Below are positions 46,331 to 59,466 of a stretch of 64,000 bases of DNA, piece by piece (within the stretch, counting starts at the first letter, position 1; each line of letters opens with the position of its first letter). The position numbers were made by a program, and so were the translations under genes. This DNA comes from Sipunculus nudus (taxonomy: Eukaryota; Annelida; Sipuncula; Golfingiida; Sipunculidae). Where the stretch lies: assembly GCA_026874595.1 (NCBI GenBank), contig CM049312.1:29037456-29101455 (forward strand). The letters run 5' to 3'. The notes beneath the pieces are model-generated. The model was given only the letters and a program-made list of their open reading frames with translations, was not told where the DNA came from and did not search any database.

Positions 46331-46956
46331 CGTATTAGTCAGATCTAATTCCTGGTCATCATTGTCTGTGATTATACCACTCTTTAGGACTGCAGCACTG
46401 ACACCGCTGGTAAGTATCTTATAAAAGAAGTACCTGATAGAGCCTTCCATGGAATTTAATTATATTCCTACATATAAGGCGCATTAAATAAGTTGCTAAT
46501 TAATTTCTTGCGGTGATGGGAAGGCCCTTTCACAAATATTAAAAGAAACAGCAGAGCTATTATACGTATTATTGGATTCAGACCCATTAACAGTCTAGGA
46601 TCACCCCTTGAGCACTCAGTAGGAAGAAAACCTGGCGTTTTCAAATTGTTGACTGGCTATTAATATAGTCTGAACTGAATGAAGTCTAAACTGAACGTCA
46701 CAGGCGTGCAGTATTGTCACCCAGTCCAGCAAGAGGGAGATATCCTCATACCCCCCCCCCCTGTTATAAATATAAATATGAAAATTAAAATGATTTTTAT
46801 GAAAACTATATGACCGGATTTTTGGTTCGCTATATTGTAAAATATTTTATAACAGGTTTATAAATGGTGTTGTCAGAAGTAGTTGCCTTTTTTAGCTAGA
46901 AATATAAATATTCACTTTATGTGGGATACTCCGCTGTCCACTGTTTTAATCACTTA

Positions 46957-47293
46957 GGCCAAAAAAATTAAAGGTATGGTTCTCAGGCACCGCCCGCATC
47001 AATTTTAAACCCCCGCATCAAAAATTTTTATTTTGATTTTCAATAAAAACTTTCCAATTTTGAGCTGCTACCGCTCCGACATTTCTTTCAAGAAGATAAA
47101 ACCATACAATTTCCTTTGTTTTGTAGTGCTTTTACTTATTTAACAAAAAAAAACTGTTATTTTCATGCTTTTCCCTTATCATTTGACATTTCTATCGAAA
47201 CATACCAAAAAATTTAAAATAAAAAAAGCGCCCGCCCGCATTGATTTCCGAAAAAAAAGTGCCTGAGAACCATACCTTTTTTTTATTTTGGCC
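46957..47293. mobile_element. Tourist/PIF-Harbinger-like MITE, copy B
   Basis: A 337-bp element with GGCC termini and inverted AAGGTATGGTTCTCAGGCAC ends, flanked by TTA (46954-46956 and 47294-47296). The equivalent place in unit 1 (about 29005-29015, AATCACTCATTAATCAG) lacks it. It has the same length as copy A (628-964) and is inserted in opposite orientation. Confidence 0.88.
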
Positions 47294-47589
47294 TTATTTA
47301 TCCGTATCCGAGGTTCATTGGTGCATATGTTCCCAAAACAAGTGCTTGCATTCACTTATTGAGACCATATTCTCATGTTCAATCTAGCATAGTGACTGAA
47401 TATTTGTAAATATTTCTTGAAGTCTTTCCTGGATTCGGATCATTTTCCCGACCCACACCAAAGTCTAATCAATTCTTCGTTCTGATTTCGTTCATGACTG
47501 CATGACTTCTCTTGTGAACACACACACGAACGGGGATCAATGCATACCCTCCTGGAGGAAGCAAATGACAAACTGATCCATCCATAAAG

Positions 47590-47780
47590 ACCTACAATTT
47601 AGAACCTTACTGTCAGCTGACAGCCACATGTTAACACAGCCAGGGACTTACAGGACCTCGTATCATGGCAGAGTATTCTGTACAGCCTGACCTTCATAAT
47701 GGAATGCTCTTCCTCTGGACAACAAAAATAGCCAAACTGTGACAGTTTTAAATCAAAACCGAAGACATATTATTCTTTCT
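47590..47780 (+). pseudogene. LINE ORF2 C-terminal remnant, copy 2
   Basis: Paralogue of 29325-29565 (TTAGAACCTTAC, CAGCTGACAGCCACATG and CTTCATAATGGAATGC). It has further small deletions and in-frame stops. An AAT-microsatellite tail follows at about 48005-48068. Confidence 0.65.
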
Positions 47781-48004
47781 TATTGTAATACTTTTAAATA
47801 CAGTATTTTATCGTAAATTTGAAATGTTTCAATACAACCTTTTATGCAGTTTTTTTATTTATTTTATACCTTCTTAGTACAATGTAAAAGCGCCTTAGAC
47901 CATTTTAGAATGAATCTGGCGCTCTATTTTTTTTTAAATATTAATAAAAATAATAAAAATAATGATAATAATATTAGTAATAATATAAATATTAGTTATA
48001 ATAT

Positions 48005-48008
48005 TAAC

Positions 48009-48068
<60 letters not shown>
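48005..48068. repeat. (AAT)n microsatellite
   Basis: A long AAT run; the paralogous position in unit 1 has only a short interrupted version. An open frame of poly-asparagine (47844-48122) is produced by this run. Confidence 0.95.
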
Positions 48069-48069
<1 letters not shown>

Positions 48070-48779
48070 GTAATAACATACTAATAATAATTATGTTATG
48101 GAATATCATGGTTTTTTATTAATATACTTCAAACAGCTTTCTTTACCGACCGCATATCACCAAAGAATTCTGTAATCGTCCAGGGATCGCAGGGAGAGAA
48201 CGCACGCACACATTCACATACAGAGTAATATTAGTCTTTCAGTAGAGTTTCGGAGATATAAGTATATATATGTGCATCATATTGGGTTTGTATAAATTTT
48301 ATTAATCAGGCATTTCCCCATAAAAAATGCGTTTTGGTCAGCATCCCTTTCTGATTTTCTCACTCTTTTGCCATTGAGATCTAGTTTTCACGAATCGATC
48401 ATAAAAAGCAAAATGAAAGTAAAACCGCATGTGTGCAATCACCGAGCTATCGCAAAATAAGCCATATTGGAGATCCAGTGCAAACAGGGAAGGGAGTTTG
48501 CCCTTTGTAAAAACAGATCGCTTTACGATTCCGTTTATCCTGGCGGAATAAAATGTGATATGGACAAAAGAAGCTTGAGGCGTCAGTAAGGGGGGGGGGG
48601 GGAGGATTGGGGTATATAACCCCCATTCCCAATTTTTAAAGAGGGATGATGGTCAATGTAGTCGCCCCCTCCCCTGCTCTTTAGAAAATTATATTTATTT
48701 ATTGGAATTGAAATATTTTATAAATTAAAAGTATAGTATTTTTCATTTTTATTATGAAATATCATATATCTAAACCTCA

Positions 48780-49735
48780 TTTAGAATTAACCTATACTGG
48801 GAAGAAAATACCTTATTTTTTTATGTGTGTCATTCCCCCCCCCCCCCCCTCCCCGCCGCCCGAAGGTAAATTGACGCCACTCTAAGAAGCACAACCATGT
48901 TGTTCTTAGTTGTCTCACTTCAAAGTTGCATTACCCGTTTTTGCCGTTGGACAGGTCCGCGTGACTTGAGTCTAGTTCGAGTCGCCCGGTACGGATCTTC
49001 ATTGGCCGAGTTCTTAGGCTTAGTTCACTTGCGCCGTTTCTATTAGATGGCTATGGGACGGATTTCTTCTGAAATAATTTCGATTTTTTTCGGGCCACAT
49101 GGGGGATATGTGGAAAAAAAACTTTCTTAGGATATACTTGGCATTATTCCCGACAGGTCAGGATATAAACGGACACTCCGAGGCGAGGCCACAGATTACA
49201 TGCGTTAAAGTGAAATCTAGTACCACGATGAATCATAATATGGATATAAGGTGCGTCGATACCAGACGGTTTAACTAATGGAATATACTCAAATTGTAGA
49301 TGGATACCCAATTTAATAAAAAAAAAATCCTCATTTTTGTTTAGGTATCAACGAGCATCAATACCTTGCGGGCAGACGGAGCATGAATGTTGGTGTCGTA
49401 CGTTGTCGCCAGTGTAGTCGTAAGTTGTCGTAGAGGTGGTCGTAAGTTGTCGTAAATGTGGTCGTAAGTTGTCGTATGCGATTATCCTTTGTCGCGGTGG
49501 TTGTGTCGCCGGTTGTCGGCAGCTTGTCGTAGCTTGTCGTCAGAAAGTCGTCAACCTATTGTAGCTTGTCGTAGACTATTGTCATAATGGAGTTCCTTTC
49601 GCCTCGGTTAATTTTGTTTAGAAATAACCTATACTTGGAAGAAAATACCTTATTTTTTTATATATGTGTCATCCCCCCCCCCCTCCCCCCCCCCCCGCCC
49701 GAAGGTAAATTGACGCCACTCTAAGAAGCACAACC
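48780..49735 (+). repeat. Local duplication flanking an inserted block
   Basis: The phrase GAAGAAAATACCTTATTTTT, then a C-tract and GCCCGAAGGTAAATTGACGCC, occurs at 48800-48895 and again at 49640-49735. Between them is a copy of the TTGTCTCACTTCAAAG block (48905-49360) and the inverted CGACAA-type cluster (49375-49580). Confidence 0.75.
49375..49580. repeat. TTGTCGTA-rich repeat cluster
   Basis: Short units such as GTCGTAAGTTGTCGTA repeat several times. The segment GTGTCGCCGGTTGTCGGCAGC is the complement of sequence near 27475-27505, so this is the inverted relative of the unit 1 cluster. Confidence 0.7.
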
Positions 49736-50182
49736 CTGATCAGCAATATGCCATCGTCAACTACCCTACACCTATCATATCAATTTTTTTCTGTTCCTTG
49801 GAAGAGAAGGATGGTTTACGACAATAACTAGTAGGTGTAGACAGGGTTGTGTCCTATCAACGAAAAATGACATGAAATTAGAACCGTTAATTCAATCATA
49901 TCGAAATGACCAAATATTACAGAATATCATGTTACATATTTCGAAATCAAATCATCAGGTGAAATGCAAGTCTATGACCGATCAATATATACTGCTAAAA
50001 TTGCAATGTTAAAGGTTGATCCTGCCCTTTCTTGAGTTGTAGATATATTAGGGTATTAATCCCAAAATTAAAACGGCTTCCCCCCCCCCCCCCCACCCGA
50101 AGCCGTAAAAATGCTAGATTTGACGTTTGAATATTTAACGGAGAATGATTTAATGGTAATTTATATAATTTTGTTCCGACAG

Positions 50183-51086
50183 TTAGTGTAACGGCTTACG
50201 GAGTACATACACAGACTGTCTGGACACATCTCTGCCAGGTAACATGTCTATCACTTCCCAATTAGCGGTGAGGTGTTGCATGCGGGCGCTTCCATAAACG
50301 CGGTGAGCGTTCCATACGATATAACTTGAGTTATCAACAGAGGTTGGAACGGCAAGAAAGAACAGTGCCCCAGGCTTACTCATACACCAGACCTGTGCCA
50401 TGGCTTCTAAGTCACCGTAAGGGTCCAAAGGATCACCATATCGACCCAAACCACTGTGCTCCAATGACGAGTAACTGGCGCCAAAGTCAAATAACTGCGC
50501 ATGCCCAGCGTGTATGTCGTCCGCAATTTCCTTTGGGTGCTTGGCTGTCAGTCTGGGATGATCAAGTAAAAGTCGCCGGTATTCTACTGTAGTCACGTGA
50601 CTGGCGTCGAGATTAAGTAACATAGCCTCGAGCCATGGCCTCTCCGTACCTACAACAAATCCCCTGCCTCCAGCGATAGATGATGAATGTTTATGTATTA
50701 CTTTACTAACAACACCATAGTCAAGATAACTATTTATTGACTGACCAGACCGATCCTGCTCCATGATTAAATCTATATAATCCTTCCTGAAGGACGCCAT
50801 TGGTTGTGTCTTTTTGGGATCAAAATCTACTGTGTAGAGGTGCTCCTTGATGGGACATTCGCCATATTGAGTGTATGCGTCGGAAAGCTCAGACGGTGGG
50901 TGTTTGGTGGCGGGTACACCGGCTGCGACACTTGGTTCTTCATTCTGAGCAGTATATTTTGGCAGTTCACATGTTTTCGTATGTACGGGTAGTATGCCCC
51001 CGGCGTGATTGAAGCTCCCTCGTAACTACAAATCTGGCCGCAAGGGGGCCTGTGCATCGCACGGTAACGGGACTCGTCATTTCTCC
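50183..51086 (-). CDS. DUF268 (methyltransferase-like) protein, terminal exon, copy B
   Basis: The last exon starts at 51086 after a GTTTTGTATTGCAG acceptor (the intron splits a codon after its first base) and ends with TAA at 50183-50185. It encodes about 300 residues. The N-terminal part (NDESRYRAMHRPPCGQICSY, QPVYPPP) is in one frame. A missing T in the T3 run at 50903-50905 (T4 in copy A) shifts the frame, after which FRKDYIDLIMEQDRSGQS leads into the DUF268 core. Core landmarks are VVGTERPWLEAMLL, HVTTVEYRRL, FDFGASYSSLEHSGLGRYGD, DPYGDLEAMAQ and WNAHRVYG. The E-H pair in SSLEH lies where methyltransferase-like folds place an active-site loop; the activity is unproven. Upstream exons were not found. 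The frameshift may be real or an assembly error. Confidence 0.85.
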
Positions 51087-51119
51087 CTGCAATACAAAAC
51101 ATCAGGAAAGTCATAAGAG

Positions 51120-51983
<864 letters not shown>

Positions 51984-54175
51984 TTATGGAGATCGTGCAC
52001 TAGACATCGTCAGTTGCAGGTTCCATTATATAGCCCTGCATTCATGTCAGTGAATATTTTCCCGCCAAAAATTGTCATGAATGAAGACACATGGGGCGGA
52101 TTTGTACTACGAATCTCATATTGGCTCTCTATGACACGCATCGCTCCGCCATTCAGAAGGACCTATGCACGTGTCACATGGTTCCTATGGCGCTTTATTG
52201 CCAACAACGGCCGGTTCACAGTGTAAATGTCGAGCATTATAATGTGACAGCGTTGAGCTTGCGCTTTATTTGTAATCAAATGAGAACAACTACTAATTGC
52301 TCAGTGTTTTTTTTCCGCGATTCGCCTATATTTACATAAATATTTGTGCATAATAATATGTCAGATTTTATTGATCTCGGGCTGATGCCCGCATGCTGTT
52401 TCACCCGAGTGACGAAATTTGGGAGCTGTTTACCGGCAGTTTTTTTTCTTTTTCCCTCTAACGTACGAGAATATATCGGTCGTTCCACGAAAATATAAAC
52501 ACAATCAGATTAATTTTAAAGGCTCAAATTAAACTGTCGGCTTCGCCTGGTAATACCTTTCATTATGGAAAACAAGAGCATCTTCTACATGGAGACCGAG
52601 GGAGTTTAAGAATATAATTATTATAGCACGAGAAGGCAGACTTTTACGGACCCGCACTTACACCTTCACATTATACGGACCCAAACCAAAAAAAACCGGG
52701 CAACCCTGGTACGACGATCAACTGAAATTGCACGCTTATTAATGAATGAAAAATTTGTATCATTATGTGATTAATGTTTACACGGGCACTGATGAAAAAT
52801 CGCCGTCCGTTAAAAAAAAGATGTCCATTTAGTCCAACGGAATTTTTCCAAACGTTTTCCGGTACATGTCAGCAGCCTTAGGGACGCGGTGCTAAAATGG
52901 CCCTTACCTCTGGTCGGGACACCTGTGGTGTTTGTAGTAAAAGGTGCCAGCGAATTGGTAAACAAGGGTTTAAAAATTAAAAATCAGGTACTTGTTCAAG
53001 AACAGTGGACCGCATCATAATAAATTTCTTAGGTGATAACACAACAATTTATTATCTAAAAAAATAAATATGTTTCACGGTCGGTCCCCATCTAGGGTGA
53101 GCGCTCTGCAGGCTTAATGGGAAGGTCGTGCCCAACGGCCGTGTTTCACTAACAAAACGAGTGCGCCTTTCGGGGGTCCTCGGTGGTATGATTACCATCC
53201 CAGGGCCCTCAGATGCAGTAGTCACCGGGTCTGGTTAACGCCAGGATATTAAATGAGAGGAAGCGTGTGATACTGCCCTTTCACGTAGTCCGAAAACAGA
53301 AAGGAAAATCTGCAGATGTGCATATAATTAGTTAAGCTAGCATTAAAAAATGGAGGCGGTTACCTCCAACAAACAAAAATAAATAAATATTACCAATGCA
53401 CTGCTGTGTTTTTTTTTCAATGCAAATATTATGAACGGAAATAAACAAATCTTGTCTGAACGTACCCACTGAAGTTAATGCACTTCACTTGGCCCACGTG
53501 TGTCATTCGACTCTGGCGGGAACATTAATTTTGATCCCGGGTACAATAAATTCATGCTAAATTTTCCCAATGATACCCTTTCCAAATGTGCGGGTCCCGC
53601 ATGCTGCCTTCGCATTTACATGTATTTGTATAGTATTTAATTAGATATATCCACTACGGACGCCAAATACAAATGCTAATACAGATATTATAATTTTACA
53701 CTACACAAATGCAAATACAAATACACAATGTAGCTGTATTTAAATACAAATATGTATTTGACCCCAACCCTGCAAGAATCACATTTCACTGAATACCATT
53801 TGTATTATAAAGTTTTTTTTTATATGGTGAACTCTGTCAAAGCATGCTGCATCAGATGATCCTTTATCTTTTGCTTCAAGAAGTCATTAAGATATATAAA
53901 CCTTGTTGCTCTTCTTCTAGATTTACATTTTTATATTCAAATTTACAAGATAATGTATAAGTATCATCTTATTTGTCATAGGGATATTGCCTATTCTTTT
54001 ATTCAGCTAAAACATGCTATATTTAAACATAGTTTCTGATGGAATGTGATAGGTCTGTTGCATTCCCGCGAAGGAATGTAACTAATTTTGATTATTTCGA
54101 CCCCTGATATCTTATTATATATATATATATTAATGTTAATGTATGTAATGTTAGCAACAGTAAACACTTTTCATG
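51984..54175. other. Unit 2-specific non-coding region
   Basis: No recognised gene. Open frames at 51930-52226 and 52276-52488 lack domains. A GC-richer patch at 53085-53240 has no identified family. Confidence 0.45.
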
Positions 54176-54188
54176 GCATATTTATATG

Positions 54189-55436
54189 GGCTCTTGGACA
54201 ACTACCCCTGGACAATTACCCCCCTGGACAATTACCCCCAACAAATACCCCCTGGACAATTACCCCCCAGACAATTACCCCCCGGACAATTACCCCCCAG
54301 GATAATTACCTCCTGGGACAACCACCCCCTAGACAACTACCCCCCCCCCCCAGACAATTACCCCCCCCCCCCCGGTACAACTACCCTCCGGTACAACTAC
54401 CCCCCGGACAACTACCCCCCATGGTATAATAACACTTTTAAAGTACACATTGTACCAACTAAACGTAATATATTCCGAATGTAAGTAAACCAAATACCGG
54501 TGATAATATATTTCGAACCAAGCATAGGTACATACATCATGTGTATTGTAAAAATAGAAAAAAAATCCATTACATCAAGTTTCAGTAGCTGATAACTTGT
54601 TATAGGCAATGCCTCTCAGATAATCGTTTTGTGTATTGTAAAAAAATTGTAAATATAAGGTAAAAAGTCCATTATATGAAATATGCTTTACATTGGCAAG
54701 TTGTAAAACAAAAGCTTTGTAAACATACGGTCAAAAAGTCCATTATATGAAATGTTCATTACATACATGGGCATGTTGTGGGCAATGCCTCGAAGGTAAT
54801 CTAATGTGTCCCTGTTTCCGTAGTCCCACACAATGTTCAGTATCCTCTGATGACAATCCTGGTATACCAGCCTGTGTGGGGGTGGTCCATGTCCACCAGC
54901 GATCTGCGCTACCTTCTACTGCCCAAATCAACTCAAGACTAATTAAGTAAGCTTGGTCACATAACTACGACCTCATAATCAACCACCCGCAAGCTTACAA
55001 TAGAATTCCATTCAAATAGGGATACCATTTATTCTGATCCATTCTTACCAGTCATTATAAGTAATATCATTATAAGTGAAAGCATATATTATTATCCAAA
55101 GTGATTTTCTTTTTATTTTTTGTTTACAATTAACTTTATTTCTTCGGCATTCTGTACTACTCATTAGCAACACAGAATATATTTAAATGTATAACGTGTA
55201 CATTAAATGTGTAATTTATACCATGGGGGTAATTGTCCAGGGTGTAGTTGTCCGGGGGGTAATTGTACCGGGGGGTAATTGTCCGGGGGGTAGTTGTCTG
55301 GGGGGTAGATGTCCAAGGGGGTAATTGTCCTGGGGGGTAATTGTCCGGGGGTAATCGTCTGGGGGGTAATTGTCCAGGGGGAAGTTGTCGGGGGTAATTG
55401 TCCGGGGGTAATTGTCCGGGGGGTAGTTGTCCTGTT
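54189..55436. mobile_element. Fold-back element with minisatellite arms, 9-bp target duplication
   Basis: The left arm (54195-54425) is a tandem array of about 15-bp units, GGACAA(T/C)TACCCCC. The right arm (55220-55436) is the same array inverted. Inverted similarity continues inward through CCATGGTATAA and a TACACAT-type stretch (to about 54485 and 55160). ATTTATATG lies on both sides (54180-54188 and 55440-55448), and unit 1 has the uninterrupted empty site GGCATATTTATATGTC near 32345. A 9-bp duplication is the hallmark of Mutator-like elements, and minisatellite TIRs fit a non-autonomous member. No transposase is present. Confidence 0.85.
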
Positions 55437-55449
55437 GCCATTTATATGT

Positions 55450-56077
55450 ATTCATTTGTGAACACATAGGAATAAGGGACATGTGCCCAAAATTAAGGAT
55501 CTTCATCTGCCTTGGTGTCTTAAGCCTCTGGATATTAGAAATATAAAGTGATTGATGTATATTTAGAATATATGACGGTAATAATTTATGTAAGATATTG
55601 TATTAAACAAGGAGAAAGTAAAATCATTTTAAACAAAGCCAGCTATCTGTATGCGAGTGTTTGAATGTGAATGTAATCTAAGGGGTTTAAAATCAAACAT
55701 GTTGCAGGCCCTAACAAGGGCCGCACTTAAAAATATCTGTCAAAATCTACACTGGTCTATGAAACTCTTAATATGCACACTGAATGAAATACTACATACA
55801 TGTATATGTATGTAAATGGGTGCACCTTTATGTGGCATGAAGGTGAGAGATCGTGGAAAGGTGAGGACACGTGTCGACAAGGTTGTCGTGTTAATTGACA
55901 CACGCCACTGTGTATCCGGCTAGTGTTAATACAAGGACTGATGGGCAAACACGTGTGCTATTTATAAGCTGCCATTGTATACAATAACCAGGAGATGGGG
56001 ATTGTCTGGAAAGAATTTACATAAAAATAAGAATTTTGTCATCTAATTTGAAACTTTAATGTTTTGGTAAAATGAAG

Positions 56078-56080
<3 letters not shown>
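55450..56080 (+). repeat. Diverged copy of the 32.4-33.2 kb block
   Basis: Matches 32370-33170 (CTTAAGCCTCTGGATATTAG, TATGCGAGTG, GGTGAGAGATCGTGG) with many differences, and places this segment after DUF268 as in unit 1. Confidence 0.8.
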
Positions 56081-56082
<2 letters not shown>

Positions 56083-56154
<72 letters not shown>

Positions 56155-56299
56155 GTGCCTACATATTGAACGAAACCATACATAGTAGTAAACATGTCTG
56201 ACACTTTTTGATTCCTCCAGATTTGTATAATTATACAGCTCAGGTTAAATGCCAAATAGCACTCCAGCAGTAGTTTATTCCAGAAAAAAAAACAGAAAA

Positions 56300-56335
<36 letters not shown>
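56083..56335. repeat. Two TA microsatellites
   Basis: TA runs at about 56083-56150 and 56301-56333. The intervening sequence matches 35873-36020. Confidence 0.9.
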
Positions 56336-56399
56336 GTGTGTGTGTTCGTACCTTCATACGTAGGTATGTATATATAAATGGGTTAATTATAAGTATTTG

Positions 56400-57668
56400 T
56401 CCATCAAACATGCGTACGTGCTCGGTTGGATTTAGAGTGGGCGCAGAGGGAAGCCCTTTCTTTTAGAGAAAAAATAAATAAATCTGGAAAAATGAAATAT
56501 ATTCGTCTTTTATAAAAGCCACTTAGCATTTTGCGTGTCGAGCAGTTTCGTCCCTATATGCGAGAGTTATGTTTAAGTCTTCCAACGCTCTTTGCTAGAT
56601 TCGTTGAGATTTATCCGGATGCTGTCAACAATAAGAAAGTATTTACGGTGTGATTTTGACATATTCCCTGTGTGAATTGAATTGATTGGCATATACTTTC
56701 ATTGTGTCATTGTATTTAACATGATAATGAATGACATTTTAATATATATGTTGTATATCTGAAAATTTACTTATTTCCTATAAACTGATGCAAATAATGA
56801 AAAATATCGCGATATATATCGTTATACGCTCCCATATATCGTAATACTTATATCGAAAATCGAAAAGTGAAGACGTTACCCTGTCCTACTAAATAACCTA
56901 CCTGGTTTGCTTGACGTCAGAGCGATTATAATTATAACAAGTACACCAATGTATGCGATATACCTCCAACATTTTCTTCTGTTTTCCAAATCAGGAAAGT
57001 ACGTCAGAAAGGTTTGCAGGAGCGGGGACCTCTCACCCGACATTGTGTGTATTAACAGCAGATTAGTTGCCTGTGGTATAAGAAGACAGGATATAAGATT
57101 CTGCTTTCGTGAATGGTTCGGTGACTTTTCATTTGCGGGGCTTGTTCTGTTTGATGCCTTAATGGCACACAATGGTACGTGGTGCGAACAACTGTCACGC
57201 TGCTTTATATCGCCTTTCGGTACAAACCAAGGCGTCCATGTGTGTGTGTGTGTGTGTGCTCGAATTACTCAATCCTGCAGGTGAGCACACACTGGATGAC
57301 GTTTGTGGACCAGCGTGCTGGATAAGTTGATAAAATACAAAAACGGTGTCGATTTTTAGTGTGGGCTATATTAACATTGCAATTGGATGGGTTGCGTCAC
57401 CGATAGGAACTACTAAAGTATTTGCATTTTGTCAAAAGTATGTGTTTTTATCATTTATATGCCCCAGGTGTTTATATTTAGGGTGCATAATAAGAACCAG
57501 TTGTCGGACAGTTACGCATGGGCAATTGGGCATTATCTTTCACCGAACCGCCAACCCTCTTCGCAGTGATTTTAGATAGATCTTCTGTGTGGAGAATACC
57601 GACTCGCAAATGCCGCCATCAGCTGATGTTGTATAGTTATAACTATACAAAGTAACTAGACAATAGAA
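56400..57668. repeat. Ancestral-like form of the long-TIR insertion locus
   Basis: Matches 36105-36854 joined directly to 42457-42960, so it shows the locus without the 5.6-kb element. A short GT run (57239-57258) corresponds to 42533-42552. Short open frames on both strands near 56876-57284 have no known domain. Confidence 0.8.
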
Positions 57669-57672
57669 TAAA

Positions 57673-58269
57673 GTTTCATTTTGAGATAACATATGGCTAT
57701 TTTTATATAATTTCTTAGTATATCTATATTCATATAATAGTCTAGGATCTGTGACACTATTGTATTTTCGGATTAATATTATCTTTTTTTTTCTACTGTT
57801 TATAGTAATATGGCAGTTACATTCTAAGGAGGTATAAACTATTCCGTTTTTTCAGCTCTAAGATGGGATGCAAATAAACGTTTAAAGAGTAAAATAAATA
57901 AAGGTCTTGTTGATATCTGTAGGTTTTAAAATTCATTTTTAGTATTCTAAGTATGCGTAGATAGCGATTGGCTCCCCTTTAATTCATTAAACACTTATCT
58001 TATCAACGATGTTAAACAAATTATACATGTAAATCAATGTTATGACGGTTCAGGAAAAAAGCTCTTAAGAGGTGCTTTCATGTGCGCGTATATCCGTATC
58101 CACGTGATAAATCGCTCATATGATTTTGTAACTGGGTTGTTTCCATGTGTGCGTCAGCGTATACGAGGAGGTGCATTTACGCGTGAAAATCGAAACAGAA
58201 TCGATTTCCACGCAAAGGGTCTGCGTTAACTCAGGGATTCGGGGTTAAATGACGTCACTTAACCTTAGC
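57673..58269. repeat. Start of a third duplication unit
   Basis: Follows unit 2 directly and matches 44243-44843, and 21590-21755 joined to 24981-25385. It holds the empty T-tract site at 57847-57852 and the CRE module (58035-58265). It stops at 58269 where the LINE begins. Confidence 0.85.
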
Positions 58270-58542
58270 AGGCTCCTCCAGATGGCGCTGTTCGAGTAAA
58301 ACGCAGATGAGACCGGCTCCGTAGAAATATTAGGAATGTGAGTTAAAACTATGTTTGTTTGTAGAATTTATAAGGCTATACCATGTTTAAAGCTCTTTTA
58401 CATACATGTTAAAAAGGCTGAAGGCTAAATAATTATATCATTGCCAATATTGTACATTTTCAGAGGTGTTAAATGTACTCTGTAACTGATCGTATTATGT
58501 AGGTCAAGGTCTCCATTATGGATACACTGTGTAAACAAACTA

Positions 58543-59466
58543 ATGGCAACACAGATAGCAGGAAAGTCTGTCCAAAAGAAAAGATTTCTCAGTGACTCTT
58601 CTGGCGGCGGAGGTTTGAACACTCCTAACAATAAACGCTCCAATATGGCTAATTTTGACTCTTCTGAAGATTATCCATTGGCAAATCTGAATGTTAAAGA
58701 CAAAAAGCAGGTTATTGAACCTGCCCTCTTCCCTGATGATGTTGAGAGGTTCACAAAACTCCTGAGTGCTGCCCTGAGCTCTGAAACTATTAGGTCATCC
58801 TTGAAAGGCATTGTTGATGCCGCGGTGGAACATAGGCTTAGAAACTATGAAAGTAAGATAGATGGACGCTTGGAAACCCTGTGTCAGTTAGAGAAAAAAA
58901 TAAATGAGTTGGAAGAAGGACTTGAGAAACATGAACAATATTCTAGACGGAACTCTATCAGAATTATAAATCCTTGGCCAGAAAATAAGGATGAGGACAC
59001 AGATCGTTTTATTATAGACTTGGCCAGAAACCACTTGAATGTTGATATTCAGCCGGGGGACATCGAGAGGTCTCACCGAGTCGGTCGCCCTGCGCCTACA
59101 GGTAAATCCCGTCAAATCCTGATCAAGTTTGTGTCGCAAAGGACAAAACGCGTCATAATGAAAGCAAAGTCACGCTTAAAAATGGCAGGTGATACGACAA
59201 AAGGGGTTTACATAAATGAAGACTTAACCAAAACAAGGTTTGCCATGTTCAATAACGCTTTGAGTCTGAAACGAGAAAACGTGATTTCGGATTGTTGGAC
59301 AGCTGACGGAACAGTGTGTGTCAAAGACGGGCGAAACAAGGTTCCCAAGTTCATTAGGGCGGGGGATTACTATTCCTGGGCAGAGGCGACAAAACAAAAC
59401 CCACCTAGATCGTACTCTGACACATCTGCGATGACGCCACCTATGACGACTACACCAAAAACGTAA
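58543..59466 (+). CDS. LINE ORF1 protein (L1 ORF1p-like)
   Basis: An uninterrupted 307-residue frame. The N-terminal 80 residues are low-complexity and Ser/Gly/Asn-rich. Residues about 95-135 form a heptad-like coiled coil (LCQLEKKINELEEGLEKHE). This runs into EQYSRRNSIRI and an RRM-like region (about 138-215) with IERSHRVGRP and ILIKFVSQRTKR. A C-terminal domain (about 216-290) carries GVYINEDLTK and VCVKDGRNKVPKF. This is the usual L1 ORF1p layout (trimerising coiled coil, RRM, CTD), which binds LINE RNA as a chaperone in the RNP. The start ATG gives the longest frame; the C-tail is Pro/Thr-rich. ORF2 lies about 650 bp downstream and is not intact, so the element is not autonomous as it stands. 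Confidence 0.88.
   Translation: MATQIAGKSVQKKRFLSDSSGGGGLNTPNNKRSNMANFDSSEDYPLANLNVKDKKQVIEPALFPDDVERFTKLLSAALSSETIRSSLKGIVDAAVEHRLRNYESKIDGRLETLCQLEKKINELEEGLEKHEQYSRRNSIRIINPWPENKDEDTDRFIIDLARNHLNVDIQPGDIERSHRVGRPAPTGKSRQILIKFVSQRTKRVIMKAKSRLKMAGDTTKGVYINEDLTKTRFAMFNNALSLKRENVISDCWTADGTVCVKDGRNKVPKFIRAGDYYSWAEATKQNPPRSYSDTSAMTPPMTTTPKT

Noticed and set aside
47844-48122. Poly-asparagine open frame
   Set aside because: Direct translation of an (AAT)n microsatellite.
54088-54484. Proline-rich repeat protein (LPPGQLPP-type frames on both arms)
   Set aside because: The frames only translate the inverted minisatellite arms of a mobile element.
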